This document shows, one piece after another, positions 47,503-59,363 of a stretch of DNA of 64,000 bases (positions are counted from its first letter, which is position 1; each line of letters begins with the position of its first letter). The notes beneath the pieces are model-generated. The model was not told where the DNA came from. It saw only the letters and a list, made by a program, of their open reading frames with translations, and did no database searches. The position numbers were made by a program, and so were the translations under genes. Source of the stretch: Cladopsammia gracilis (taxonomy: Eukaryota > Cnidaria > Anthozoa > Scleractinia > Dendrophylliidae); the NCBI GenBank assembly GCA_022457155.1, contig JAJGOT010000340.1, positions 615,501-679,500 on the forward strand, in the 5' to 3' direction.

Positions 47503-47699
47503 TATATCTCAAAATCGGAGATATTAAAAGGAAAACCTTTCAAGTCAAAAGATGGTCGGCTTCATTTGACTGACGTACGTCACAAGAAAGCAAAGAGCAA
47601 ATTTTATTGGCTTTCAAAAATAGTGTGATCGCTCCTCGATTCGGCGTGAACTTGCGTGGCTCTTGAATGAAAACTATATAAACGAATTAACTTAATCTT

Positions 47700-48463
47700 C
47701 AGGGCTCGAAATAGAAAAAAATTAAAGCCTGCCATTTTTTTTATTTTTGGCAGGCCTAACAAATTTTGACCTGCCATTTATTTTTTTGGGCTGCCACATA
47801 TTGAAATTTTTAACTTTCGTACTTTCGAACTTCCGACTTTCATGCCATTTATTATTTATTATTGTAATTTTATTATTTAAAGCAGTCTGCAATACTCTGT
47901 TAAGAGTGGAGACTTAATTGGAAAAAAATAAATAATTTAGAAGCGAAATAACATAGATTTTATTCCAGACAGTAAACACCACAAATATTCACGGTTTGGT
48001 TTGGTTCATGGTTTCAGATTATATACTATGCACGCGAAAGTAAAGTGAACGGGCGCGGGCAAACCAGGCAAAAATATCTTCAAACGAAAATCAGCGCATC
48101 CGAAGTTTCATGATAAAAGCTTTTATTTCTGTTTTTGTTTTATAATCGGCTGATTTTTTTCCCGCTTTTCCCGGTGGTTTTTAGCCGGCAAAAATCTCAC
48201 AGTAGCTGACGTTATCGCTGGTCACCAGCACTTTTGACAACCCTGTTTGTATAGGTAATATTTTTCATCGGGGACGATGGATTCATGGAAAGGAATAGTA
48301 GATAAAGGAGCATAGCAAGAGGAGTAGAAAGTGTCACAGAACCGGTCCAGTAATTTCGCCTGCCATTTTAATATCCATTTGGCAGTTCATCATTATTTTC
48401 GCCTTCCAAACCTGAAATTTGGCCTGCCATTTGGCCATTGGCAGGCCGCTATTTCGAGCCCTG
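47700..48463. mobile_element. hAT-like non-autonomous element
   Basis: Ends CAGGGCTCGAAATAG and CTATTTCGAGCCCTG. AATCTT is present next to both ends; eight bases would be expected for hAT, so the duplication is partly eroded. GGCAGGCC and CCTGCCATTT words repeat near both ends. The 124-residue minus frame here is not supported as a gene. Confidence 0.65.
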
Positions 48464-48469
48464 AATCTT

Positions 48470-49630
48470 CCATGTGTTTGGTAGGATGACGGAAACCTGA
48501 CATAAGGTAGTTTTCTTTGAAAAGGATTCTTAGTTACTGGCGAAGACAAGTGAGGAAAAGAAGAATGAAAACGCCGCGATAAAATCGCCAAAACAAACGT
48601 GTTTGTCAAACGGGAAAATGTGGCAGCACTTCGGTCTACAGCGGTGAACGAAGAAACTCTCAAACTTCTACAAGGACACTGAAAATATCTCGTCATCAAA
48701 TACTGCAAGTTGTTTTTGGCTTTTTGTGTGCTTCAGTGGCTTCATGTCGAACTTTGTGCATGGATGAGTTTGAATTTCAATCGCACCTGACAAATTTTCA
48801 GCGTGAGCTGCAGCAAGAGCGTATTTGCGAATACGCAAAATTGTTTTCATGGACTCCATTACAAGGGCAAAAATTTCGCTGAGGAATCAAGGTACACTTT
48901 TAGCGTAATTTTGTAGCTTCAAGTCTGTTCTTATTAGAGCCACTGCCACAAACGATAACTCTGAACTTAAGTTTATAACTGGACAAAAACTTGATCAAAC
49001 TAAGTTAATTTAAGCTTACATGATACAGTTTGCCGATGGAAGTCGTTTCAAGTTGTTTTGCAGCTTTATGGTTTTCATAGAGACGTTTTCTTACGAAGAA
49101 AGACTGTTTTGTTAATGCTTAATTAAATTGTAAGAGTTAAACGAATTTGCCGTGTTACTCGAGTTTTTATAACTTACAGCCTAAAAGCTAAATACCAAAA
49201 CAAAAAAACTTACTCGAGAAAATTTTCAATGCTTTTTGATTCGCAGCTAATCAGTTTTTTGCTAAAGTTGTATTTTAATTTCATCGGAGAGTTTTTGTAA
49301 CCTGGCATGTTAACCCACTTAGCTCCAAACGTTTCCTCTGGATAATTTTTAATGTAGAAAACATCTTATGTAAGCGTGTGTTAGGCCCGATGCTGAGACT
49401 CTCAAATTTAGCGGACCGTACTGAAAAATACGGCCCGCTAAATTGACCAATCACAGCGCGCGTACTAACTAAAAGATATAATAAAAACTGTTATAATGAA
49501 CCTTACGTCACGCGCGAGCTTTATCGAGTTATAATGAACTCGGTTTAACCAATCACAGCGCGCGCATTTCCGCGCGCATTTCCTTCCTTGTGCCACGGTG
49601 GGGGTAAAAGTTTGCGTGTACGTCCGACGG
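48470..49630. other. No supported gene
   Basis: AT-rich sequence with no family-like frame and no clear element, apart from ACGGCCCGCTAAATTGACCA and CAATCACAGCGCGCG words near 49430-49565. Confidence 0.45.
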
Positions 49631-49793
49631 TTAAGGTGCCGATACCAATAAGGACGCGAATAATTTATTTAACACATAAATGGTGGCACGGATAATTCCT
49701 ACCGAATGTGGTTAATGGCAAAATAAATAAAAATGAAATGAAAAAAATGAAAATGAAAACAATCCAAGGCAACAAGCCACTGCAATATGCGAC

Positions 49794-49799
49794 TTTATT
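49794..49799 (-). terminator. Poly(A) signal, precursor gene B
   Basis: AATAAA on the minus strand, at the position matching gene A. Confidence 0.7.
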
Positions 49800-50011
49800 T
49801 AACAAGCTTTTTAGACAAATAACAAGAGAAAATATGTAGTTGTTATATAAATATTTCACTATATCACTTTCTTTTTTACAAAGTGATATTAATATATCTA
49901 TTTCGATTCTTTGTTATAAATTTATATTTTAATTTGTTTAAATAAATACTTTGATCTCTTAATTTTTCCCATAAGCCTTGAGAATTCGAGTGCCCAGTTT
50001 CATTTCGTCTT

Positions 50012-53000
50012 TCATTGATCTTCCTTCTGCGGTCTGGGACGTGCGACATTCCTTACAAAGCGAACACGATCCGCAAGTCGGTTGTTTTGAAGCGTAACAT
50101 CATTCGTAAAATCATCTTGCAGCTGAAAAAAAGAAAACATGTTTACTTTCTATTTACAATCAAAATCCTTTAATAGACAAATTCGGCTAACGCACTGTTG
50201 TACCCAATTCAAACCTTCTGGGTATAACATCCTTTGTTCACAATATTTCCATATAATTTCCATGTCAATGCTTCATTGATATGGAAATATGACGAACAAA
50301 AAGTTCTAATCCCAAAAGGTTTGAATTGGGTACAACAATGCGTTAGGGCCTGGTCGCATTACAATCAAAAACAAAAATTAGCCCATGCAAAAATCGAGGA
50401 AAACAAAAGAAACCGCCCCCTGGGACACGCTTTTTGTGGAATGTTTTTGTTTTTATGTCATTTTGCAAAGGTTAATTTTTGTTTTTGACTGTAGTGCGAC
50501 GAAGGCCTTAGCCGAATTTGTCTACAGGACACAGCAGGAATCACGCAAACACTTCGCACGGAAAACCTGCCTGTATTTTTCAAACGTACGTCCCAAATTA
50601 CACGTTTTATTAGTCTTAACTTCTTTATTTCTGAGACGGGTTCAGTGTAGACGGGAAGTACAGTCCATTGGCCACCAATATTAACGGTTTCTCGTATTAT
50701 TTGAGTTTATTTTTTAGGACATATCAGAGTTTTCCGGCGGCAACGAAAAAATAACTGTCCTCAATAAAGGAATGTCTGTATGATAGCGGAGCACTTGCCA
50801 GGCCGAAGGCCTGGCTGCGCAGCCCCATACCCATAGAACCAGAACCTGTGCCCGTCATTTTTCATGGTCATGGCTAGCGGAATGTTTCGCGGGCGCGCGT
50901 GTGCCCTCCGTCCGCCGTCGCACCAATCTCGTACCCAGACTCCTCAGGCTTCTTGGTCAGACCAAGAAGCCTGAGGACTCTGGGTACGAGATTGCCGTCG
51001 CACAGGACCGGACTACTGTACTACTGTAGCTCCGCCGTCGCGCAGGACTAGCTCGCGGGCGCGTATGACGTCGCAAAACATGCGCGTACGACGTCATGTT
51101 GAAACCAAAGCGAGGCTTTGTTTTTCGCGCGGTTACACGGCCGAATGTTACGTCAGCTAGAAAAACACTTTGATGTTTTGCTGTGAATTTACTAAGCGGA
51201 GAAAACCGTTTAAATTAAAGGCGTTATTTTCCTGAATATTTCGCGGTTTGCTACTCAAGACAAGGGTACTAATTAAAGGACATGAGCTATAATTAAATGG
51301 TACGCGTTTTGCTTTTAAACGTAAACTAATGGAGATTTGAATAAATTTTTTCGAAAGAAGATTGTGTTGTACATTTTTATGTGTTTGTTCATTCATTAGA
51401 TAGATTGAAAAGCGATTTTATGTAAACAAAACATGACTTTGATTTTATAGTACAGTTCTATCTTCACTCGCATCGCCTTATGCAAATATGTTTGTGTATT
51501 TTTGCAATTTTTGATTTTCAAATCAGTTTCTCGGGCAATTTTTGACAAACAAAAACTGTATTTTATTCGGAAACTAGTGGTACTAGTTATTCTAGACAGA
51601 GAAAAGTTGTTTTTGTGAACTTTTGTACGGTCTATAAAAATGTACTGTGCAGACGGTCGCATAATACTGTTTTTGAGAATTGTTAAAATTGAACAATCTT
51701 AATTCTTGTGCTTAAAAACCTTTCACCTTAGTTAAGTTTCACCTTAATTAAGCTTTTTCAAAGTGCGACGCTGTTAGGCTTGGGCTATCTATATATATTA
51801 GGGTGTCCGTAAAAAGGTTTGACTCTAATTTACCATATCTTACTAAACGTGATACAATGTCATATCTGCCGAGTTGGTAAACAAGCTGTTTTATGTAACA
51901 AATTAATGACTATTTGGAAACAAATTATATAAGTTTGGGTGTTTCAGGCTTTAAAGTAAAAAACGAAATCCAGTGATATTAATTATCATGTTATTCTCTA
52001 TAGCAGCAAAACGGTATTCTTTTTCTCGTTGTTGTTGTTGATGATGTTCTGTAAGTATATAAGTCACACCTCTAGCGGCTCTCTATTAAGCGGTCACTCT
52101 CTATTAAGCGGTCACTTAACAAATCTCCGGAATTAAATGGCTCCCCATATTTACTATAAATCCGACCTCTTTTAAGCGGTCACCTCTATTTAGCGGTCAG
52201 TTGGCTATTCCCTGAGATTGACCGCTTAATGGAGTGTTTTCACATGACGTCACGGCGGTCATGTTGGTGTCCCAAAACGATAAAACGGCAGCATATTGGT
52301 GTCCCAAGCTAATCCTGTGGGATTAAACTCTTTTCTAATGCAAACTTTTTGTTTTGTTCAAATAAATCAGCATAGCTGCAGACCACGTGATTGAAAACAC
52401 TCTATAGAGGTTTGACTGTATTTTGACAGTCAGTTGCCGGTGAATTCAAAAATAATTACTAATTGTTTCTAATCGCTACAAAGTTGTTAGCATACTATAC
52501 TGTTTTAACACGGATAATACTCCAGGCGATGTCTCGAGAAAGCTTTTCTTTTTTTATACCATTCAAAGAAATATGGTCAATCTTGCTTAGATTATCATAA
52601 GATTCTTATTGTCTTGCACCTTTCTTTGTGATTCTTTTGAGACCCAGTTACCGTTGTAATGGCTTCTTGTTTTGTCAAAGACTGTAAACTTTTCTTGGGA
52701 CGCTTGCTTCGCATTGGCCCATTTCACACTAGAAGACGGACAAATCGTCTGGACGGACAAGTCGTCCGACGATTTGTTCGTGTAATGTGAATTCTAGACG
52801 GACAACTCACCTTGTGTTGGTCATCGTAAATTCATACCTGAACGAAGAAACAGACGATTTTGAAAGCAAGGGGCCTGGCACTAACAGGCTTGGTTACCTT
52901 GCTTTCTATCCGCCATTTTTCTTTTCCCATAAACCATCACTCCCTTTACTGGTTCCATTCCCTTTAGCGAGTGCTGTGACCGAGATACAACCATTTGTTC

Positions 53001-53742
53001 GTCTGGTGTGAATTTAAGTCGGACTTTGGACGACTTATTCGTCTTGACGAACAAATCGTCCACGAAAACCGTCTTAACAGACGGCCAAATCGACGGACAA
53101 AATCAGACGACTTTTACGTCCAAAATTTTGTTCGTCCCTTTTTCTCACTAAGACGACTTGTCCGTCTGAGACGACTTGTCTGTCCAGACGATTTGTCCGT
53201 CTCTAGTGGGAAAACGGCCATTCTGAACTACCAAAATTACACAAAATTTCAAGGTTCTAACTTCGGTTCCTGGCGACGCAAAAAGTGAAGTGTAAAGTAT
53301 AAACGGCTCATATTCGTCGATGTAGAAAACACCTTTTCCTGAACATTTAATTTATTTGATAAAATAATCGTGGCAACCATGTTTTCGCTTTATATCAGAA
53401 TTTCGGTGGCTATGAAACTTAAATCGAAGCTTCTAAGTAATCAAGTTTCAACAATATGCTATACTCGCAAAACTAGCCCTCTATAGAAGTTTACACTACT
53501 ATTTTTTTTTATAAAATCGTGGAGATTTACTGTGAGTGTAATATTAGGGGTTCCCCTGGAAGAAAGACAATGCAAATTGTCAGTTACACTGAGCCGAAAG
53601 GCTTTCAGTAGAAATGTTACTTTGAACAAACCTCTCTTTTCCCACATTTCCAGTCGAATGGGCAATTCCACTGAGCCGAGACCGTGCAGGAAACTACAAG
53701 AATACAGAGAAAAAGGAAAGCCACGACTCTCGGAGAATTCAT
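50012..53742 (-). CDS. Secreted precursor of a predicted cyclic amidated decapeptide, copy B
   Basis: Exons 53742-53632 and 50122-50012, same borders and phase as copy A, 73 residues. The tail exon and the mature decapeptide QWNCPFDWKC plus GKRE are identical in sequence to copy A. Changes are confined to the signal peptide (Val for Ile at residue 7; Cys-Thr-Val near the cleavage site instead of Tyr-Thr-Ala). The intron is about 3.5 kb because four mobile elements landed in it, against 1.7 kb in A. Splice sites, stop codon, TATA box and poly(A) signal are all intact, so the gene appears functional despite the load. Role as in copy A: a neuropeptide or hormone precursor, by inference. Confidence 0.8.
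50176..50522. mobile_element. TA-flanked fold-back element, interrupted
   Basis: TA | GACAAATTCGGCTAACGCAC ... CCGAATTTGTC | TA. GTTGTACCCAATTCAAACCT is exactly inverted in the right arm. Unit A has the corresponding empty region near 16935-16960. Its right arm is split by the insertion at 50346-50507. Confidence 0.85.
50346..50507. mobile_element. Second MITE nested in the arm of the first
   Basis: TTA(G) flanks both sides (50343 and 50508). Ends GGCCTGGTCGCATTACAATC and GGCCTTCGTCGCACTACAGT (complement), continuing CAAAAACAAAAATTA. Removing it with one TTAG restores GCGTTAGCCGAATTTGTC, the exact complement of the outer left arm. A 3-base TTA target fits PIF/Harbinger. Confidence 0.85.
50923..50993. 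mobile_element. 71-bp fold-back with 9-bp target duplication
   Basis: GCCGTCGCA (50914-50922 and 50994-51002) flanks a hairpin whose arms AATCTCGTACCCAGACTCCT and CAGGCTTCTTGGTC pair with one mismatch and almost no loop. It looks like two terminal repeats of a larger Mutator-like element joined with the middle lost. Confidence 0.75.
52230..52406. mobile_element. MITE inserted in intron of gene B only
   Basis: Ends GGAGTGTTTTCACATGACGT and the complement of AGAGTGTTTTCAATCACGTG. Unit A reads straight through (GCTTAATAGAGGTTTGACTG at about 17562). It is related to 32379-32570. Confidence 0.8.
52716..53219. mobile_element. 504-bp element with 3-bp target duplication, intron of gene B
   Basis: ATT (52713-52715) | GGCCCATTTCACACTAG ... 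CTAGTGGGAAAACGGCC | ATT (53220-53222). Unit A has the empty site with a single ATT at 18167-18169. The inside carries many copies of GACGGACAAGTCGTC-like words in both orientations. The 3-base duplication and GGCC-type ends suggest PIF/Harbinger. Confidence 0.85.
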
Positions 53743-53845
53743 TCTTGTGATGTTTAGGTATTTGGTTCAGTCAGTGCTTCGTGGAACTGTGCAAGAGAGT
53801 TCTCTCAGGCTTGAGTGTAAGTGAACAACGAAGCTAATAGCTCTC

Positions 53846-53853
53846 TTTTTATA
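53846..53853 (-). promoter_or_regulatory. TATA box of precursor gene B
   Basis: TATAAAAA on the minus strand, about 104 bases 5' of the ATG at 53742, matching A and C. Confidence 0.65.
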
Positions 53854-53869
53854 GCATGAAGAGCATGTC

Positions 53870-56800
53870 ATGAATAAGGGATCCATTTTCGGTTGTTCAT
53901 AGAAGATGACATCTGCCTTTGTAAAGCCAAACACAGCCTTTGAAAAGTTACGCCAACTTCTCTATCAACCTTTTTTTTGTCAAACTCATGCAGGTGCATA
54001 GGTGGTATTCATTATTCCCAGTTTTTTTAAATTATTAACAGGCTTGGTTTGTTTGAACGCCTTCGTCTTCAACGTATTTAATTGAACAAACTGACTTTAT
54101 TGCATGGGCTTTTCATATCTGATATACGCGCGCGTAGGATTAAAAAGGGAAATTTTTGCATTGTGACATTAAGGGCCCCACTTATACGCGAAAAAGTAAA
54201 CTTTTATCTAACACGCGTCAAGTTATCATACAGATGATACAGGATTGCTTTTATGCTTATTTAAATTGTTCTTACATTTTTTGAAAAAAGCAACTTATTT
54301 TCTCTTGTACAAGGACTGTTATTTTCGTTTTAATCTGGTTGTTTGTACACATGACGCTGTAGAGTTAGTAAATTCCCCCAGGCTGACCTAACGTTATTTT
54401 AAATTTAATTTGATTACCCCACAAACACGCTTAAAATGGAAGTCCTTCTTATAATTGTATGCCTGAATTAGAATTAACACGACTCGGCGGTGTGTTATAT
54501 TTTTCCTTTTTTGTTTTTGCGTCATCGTGCACACATCCGCTTTTCCTAAGCCTGGTTTCCACTATCGACAAAAGCACAGGCTTAAGCATAAACATAAGCG
54601 GGAGCATATTAGAATTTGGATGCTTCCACTTATGTTTAATATTTCCAAACAACGAAAAGAAACGCAGCCATGCATAACCAGAACTTTGACCTTTTCTTTA
54701 CTTAACTTTAAATGTTTTATCGCGCATTCTCTACTGATGTTCCGAATAATGTTGTTTTCAAAGAAAAAAAATCTTACAGCGAAAAGAAGCTGTTCTTGTC
54801 TAGCACACGATTTTGACTACAAGTTAACAACGCGTGTTTGTTGTTTTTGTGTAAAATTCTGTTAAAAAACCCCATCTGTTATCACTATAAAGCCTTCAAT
54901 TGTTACTATATTATACTAAGCCGTGTGATAATCTGCATTATATAGCGCTTGCCATGCGTCAATTCACGTGTTTTATTGATTTGTTAATGAAGTGAATGAG
55001 CTGAACCAAAATTTAAGAAACATATTCAAGGTTACTTGTAACAATAGCAGGTGACTTTCGGGATATTTTTCGAAAGCGCAACATTCTCGAGAAACCTCCC
55101 AAAATCATGCATTATCGTAAGACATAAGCCTATTGTGCACGGCTCAACATTGAACCAAAGTTGAACAGTGTATCATGCCATTGTAAATGTTGAAATAGGC
55201 CATTCGATATGTTGAACCTTGTTAAAGGACTTTATTCCGTTACAAGTTCCAACTTGTTGAGCGACGTTAGTTAATCTTTTCAAAATGTTGAATGTGTTTT
55301 CAACTCATTAAATTTAACAAGTTGAAACATCAGTAACTGTTGAACGATGTTGAACCGTGGTGCATCATTCGCTTTAGAGACTTCATAATCGAAATATATT
55401 AATTTGTTTTTTAAATAACTTTTGTAGCTTTGGTAAGCGCACACCAACAATCCAACCAAGGCTTACAGACGTTATCATGGAAATATATTTTATTTTTGAA
55501 ACGAATTTTGTCGCTTTGGTAAGCGCATACTAAGAATAAAACCAACGCTTAAAAACTTTATAATCGAAATAATTTTGTCGCTTTGGTAAGCGCACACCGA
55601 CTATCAAGCTGATTGAATTACTGCTCCTTCGTGTATGTACTGCGTGGAACCAAACATAATGAATTTACCACGCATGTTATATGAAGTCCATTACTTGGTA
55701 ATGTGAGTGATCAACATATATTAGTAAGAAGATAATTAAAATTGTTAATATTGAGTGTAATGAAGTCAACCTAATCGCAACTCCCCCTTAATGACACGTC
55801 ATCTCACTACAACAAGGTGGAGTAATTACTTAAATCCTCACGTCATCACACTAACACACAGCCGAAAAATTACTGAAATCCTGACCGCAGGAGTCTATTA
55901 TCATTGTAAATTCTTGAATTCAAATAAACAATGTCAAACTTCCAAAAGAATTAAAAGGTGACCGAACGAGTTCAACATGATGAGTTTAAATAGAATCACG
56001 ATGTTGCCGACTCGTTTTAAACAAAAAGAGCACTCAAAGAGTTGTTAGAAAGACAGATGTTATCTCCGAAATTTCCTTAATTATTTCTAATAGCTTTTTA
56101 GGCGTTTCTTTTTATCCCATTATGTTTGAAACACGTGGATTTGCTCTCAAGCTGCCGTGAATGAAACAGTCGGTATATCTAATCAAAGTGCTCCAAGAGT
56201 CATCTCGTGAATGAAACAGTCGGTATATCTAATCAAAGTGCTCGAAGAGCCATCTCGTGAATACGAAACAACGTAAGGTTAAGTCCACAGATCGGTTTTA
56301 ATTTTCCATACTGAGTTTGAAGTCAAACTTATTTGGTAATTCCCTATGATTGATAACTGTCAAACTCCCTCAACTGTTGAGTTGACAGATCAAAAAATTA
56401 TATTAAAAGAATGTTTTCAATCCTCAAAATCAGTTTCTTTTCATTTAATTTTGCTAGCGCAACTCCGTTCTGCTACAGAAACACTTGAAAATACTATATT
56501 TTGAATGTCCCGCCAAAGGGTCATGTGACCTAATTCAACCAATCAGAGTGCTCAAAAGTGGTCAAAACGCCTAATTTTGAATGTCCATATCTTCTGAACG
56601 ATTTAAGATAATGACCCGAAATTTTGGATTTTGAAATTGGACATCAGGATGCTTACTGAGACATTTTTGGGAGATATTCTGAGACGGCAAATATACCCTG
56701 GGCAGGTACCTTAAAACAGATTAAAAACGACCAAAACATCTTGGCGTGACATAAATATGCATTGTGTGAAACGAGACTGTCCACACAACTAAATGACTGG

Positions 56801-57190
56801 GGAATTAAAAAAAGATTACATCTGAGTGATTAATCGAATTATAATGAAAAATTGCATAATTCTCCCGTATACTGTATATCGTCATAGCATAAAACTTGCT
56901 CTTGGGAAATCATTACCAGATGAATTATTTACCGATGCCAAAGATGGAGGTAAATGATTCATCTACCACATATATAAATAGTGGAAAGGATAATTAATAC
57001 CTAACAAGAACTCTACAAGTAGTAAAACCGTTCTATAAGGAAGAGCAGACAGAGTGATCAACATCTTATTTCTCCTAGCAATATTAACAAGTTGTGAAGC
57101 AGATATGTGATGAGAATTAAGAAAATTATCAACTCGAAGATATTATCTTGTTTTACACTACCCTGTTTTTCATTCAGCCAAACTGAAACA
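53870..57190. other. 5' flank of gene B
   Basis: Closely matches 18800-21720. No coding exon seen. A copy-specific block at about 56325-56715 is absent from A. Confidence 0.6.
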
Positions 57191-57769
57191 TCAGAAGTCA
57201 TTGTTTTTTTAATTCCATCCCCCGTTTTTGACTAACCTCTTTTTCATTCAGCCAAACGACGTCTTTAACAAACACAGATTGATCCCTGAATCATGGAAGG
57301 CGTTGTTTTCCGAATTCCTTCCCCCGTTATGATCAGGCTAGCCATTAAAACGCAGGCCGCCAATTTGAATATCCCCTGGATCACAGTACGACTTTGTCTC
57401 ATGCATTGACTCTTGCCAAACGATATTTACAACAACTCATTAGAAACATGCCAGTCTATCCACCACCTTATTAATACACTAATGAAACCTCTTTTCTTAC
57501 AATCGTATCTCCTTTTAACAAATACTTCAAAACACTTAAAGCCACAACTTTGTAGAAACATCTAACACAATAAATATGCCACTAATATCTGTCTGAACGC
57601 TTAAGCACACTTAGCCTGACTTGCGTCGATTTTCCCTAAGTCTACTTAACGCAGACATACTGTCTAGTGTGAGCCCACTACGCTTATCGTCGAATTCTCG
57701 CTCTGGAAATTGGTGCGGTTTAATGACAATAGTGCAAGAAAACAAGTCACTGCAATATAAATATGATAA

Positions 57770-57775
57770 TTTATT
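57770..57775 (-). terminator. Poly(A) signal, precursor gene C
   Basis: AATAAA on the minus strand, same place as in A and B. Confidence 0.65.
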
Positions 57776-57955
57776 TACCAAGCTTTTTAAACAAATAACA
57801 AGAGAAAAAAATCAATATGTTATATAAATATAGATATGTCACTTTCTTTCTTATAAATCTATGTTAATATATTCATTTCTTTATTATAAATTATATTTAA
57901 TTTGTTTAACACTTCGATCTCCCAATTCTTCCCATGAGTGCTCAGTTTTCCTCTT

Positions 57956-59261
57956 TTATTCGTCTTCCTTTTGTGGCCTGGGTCGAGAGTTCCTCAGAAA
58001 GCGAAGACGATCCGCAAGTCGGTTGTTTTGAAGCGTAACATCATTCGTCAAATCATCTTTGAGCTGAGAAAAATGAAAACAGAATTAATTTTCTATTTAC
58101 AGTCAAATGAAACTCCCGTAATATGGACACCGCAGGAACCACGAAAACTGTCCGTACGGAAAATACCCGTCCTAAAAAGGTATCCGAAAGCCTAGACTAT
58201 TAATTGTACGTTTTATTTAGGTTAATATTTTAGATGGCATTGGTCTGGAGGGTAACTAGGTGTACTGTCCGTTGTCCGCCATTATTAACGGATTCTCGTA
58301 TTAATTGGGCTAACTTTAGAGAAATATAAGTAAAACAATTTACACGGTGTTTCATGCAGTCTTAATTGTCTTGACCCATTTTGTCGTCGCTACCAAAAAC
58401 GAAAACCGAATTAATCGTCATGTTCGGTTACCTATACGGCAACAAAAATGTAAAATTGTAAAAGTTTTGTCGTTGTCTTAATTGTTATTGTTATTTTGTT
58501 GTTTATGATGTTGTTCTGTTAGGGTATGTTTTGACAATCACTCGCCGGTGAATACTAAAAAAAGTACTAGTTATATCCTGACTGATTGCCTTAAATTAAC
58601 TATGAATGTTAGCATGCTCTTTTTCCTAGCCATATAGAATAACACCTTGGGCGATATTTTTTATTAATTTGTAATAAGACAAAATATTCGTTCTTTGAAA
58701 ATATTGTTTTTTCGCAAAATGTAAATCAAGAAGTGGTATTTGTTTATCCAACTGATGCCTGATCAGGCTATATTTTCTTCTTGTTTGTCAAAGACCGTAA
58801 TTTTCTATTGCTTGTTTTTTTCTTTCACATTCCAAACTACCGAAATTCTACCTATCGTCAAGGTTTTACTTCTGTTCCTAGCGACGTAATAGTGTAAGTA
58901 TATATGAATGCTGTAGTACACAATAAGCGTAAATTATTTATATCACCATTCTGATGGCCATAGAAGTTCACCGTTCAAAAAAATGTTTTATACACATACC
59001 TCCTTAGAACTTTTCACGGCCACCCTTTTTTAGAAAATCGTGAAGATTTACTAACACTGCATATTAGCCGGGCTCCCCAGGGAGATAGATAATAATAATA
59101 ATAATAAGTTATATATGTTATACTCAAAAGGCTTTCAATGTTGAACAAACCTCTCTTTTCCCACACCTCCAGTCGTATGGGCAAGTCCATTGAGCTAAGG
59201 TCGTGTAGGAAACTACAACAATACAGAGAGAAAGGAAAGCTACGACTCTCGGATAATTCAT
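57956..59261 (-). CDS. Secreted precursor of a predicted cyclic amidated decapeptide, copy C
   Basis: Exons 59261-59151 and 58063-57956, 72 residues. Signal peptide ends Thr-Leu-Ala. Mature QWTCPYDWRC is followed by GKRE. Against A and B the peptide differs only by Asn to Thr, Phe to Tyr and Lys to Arg, while both Cys, both Trp, Gln1, Pro, Asp and GKR are kept. The tail (LKDDLTNDVTLQNNRLADRL, then RFLRNSRPRPQKEDE) is one residue shorter and carries Phe or Val to Leu changes. This pattern suggests selection on the peptide and on the tail. Intron about 1.1 kb, the shortest of the three. It is the oldest split of the family present here. Confidence 0.8.
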
Positions 59262-59355
59262 TCTTGTAATCGTCTGGGTCTTTGGTTCAGTGCTTCTTGT
59301 AACTGTAGCAAGAGAAGTCTCTTGAATGTAGTGAAAAACGAAGCTGGTAGCTCTC

Positions 59356-59363
59356 CTTTTATA
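59356..59363 (-). promoter_or_regulatory. TATA box of precursor gene C
   Basis: TATAAAAG on the minus strand, 95 bases 5' of the ATG. Confidence 0.65.

Larger units (their letters stand above)
49630..57190. repeat. Duplication unit B
   Basis: Counterpart of 16030-21720. It is longer because of insertions at 50176-50522, about 50785-51795, 52230-52406, 52716-53219 and about 56325-56715. A local duplication of GTGAATGAAACAGTCGGTAT is also present near 56157-56260. Confidence 0.85.

Noticed and set aside
48334..48708. 124-residue minus-strand ORF
   Set aside because: It straddles the end of the hAT-like element and has no domain-like pattern.
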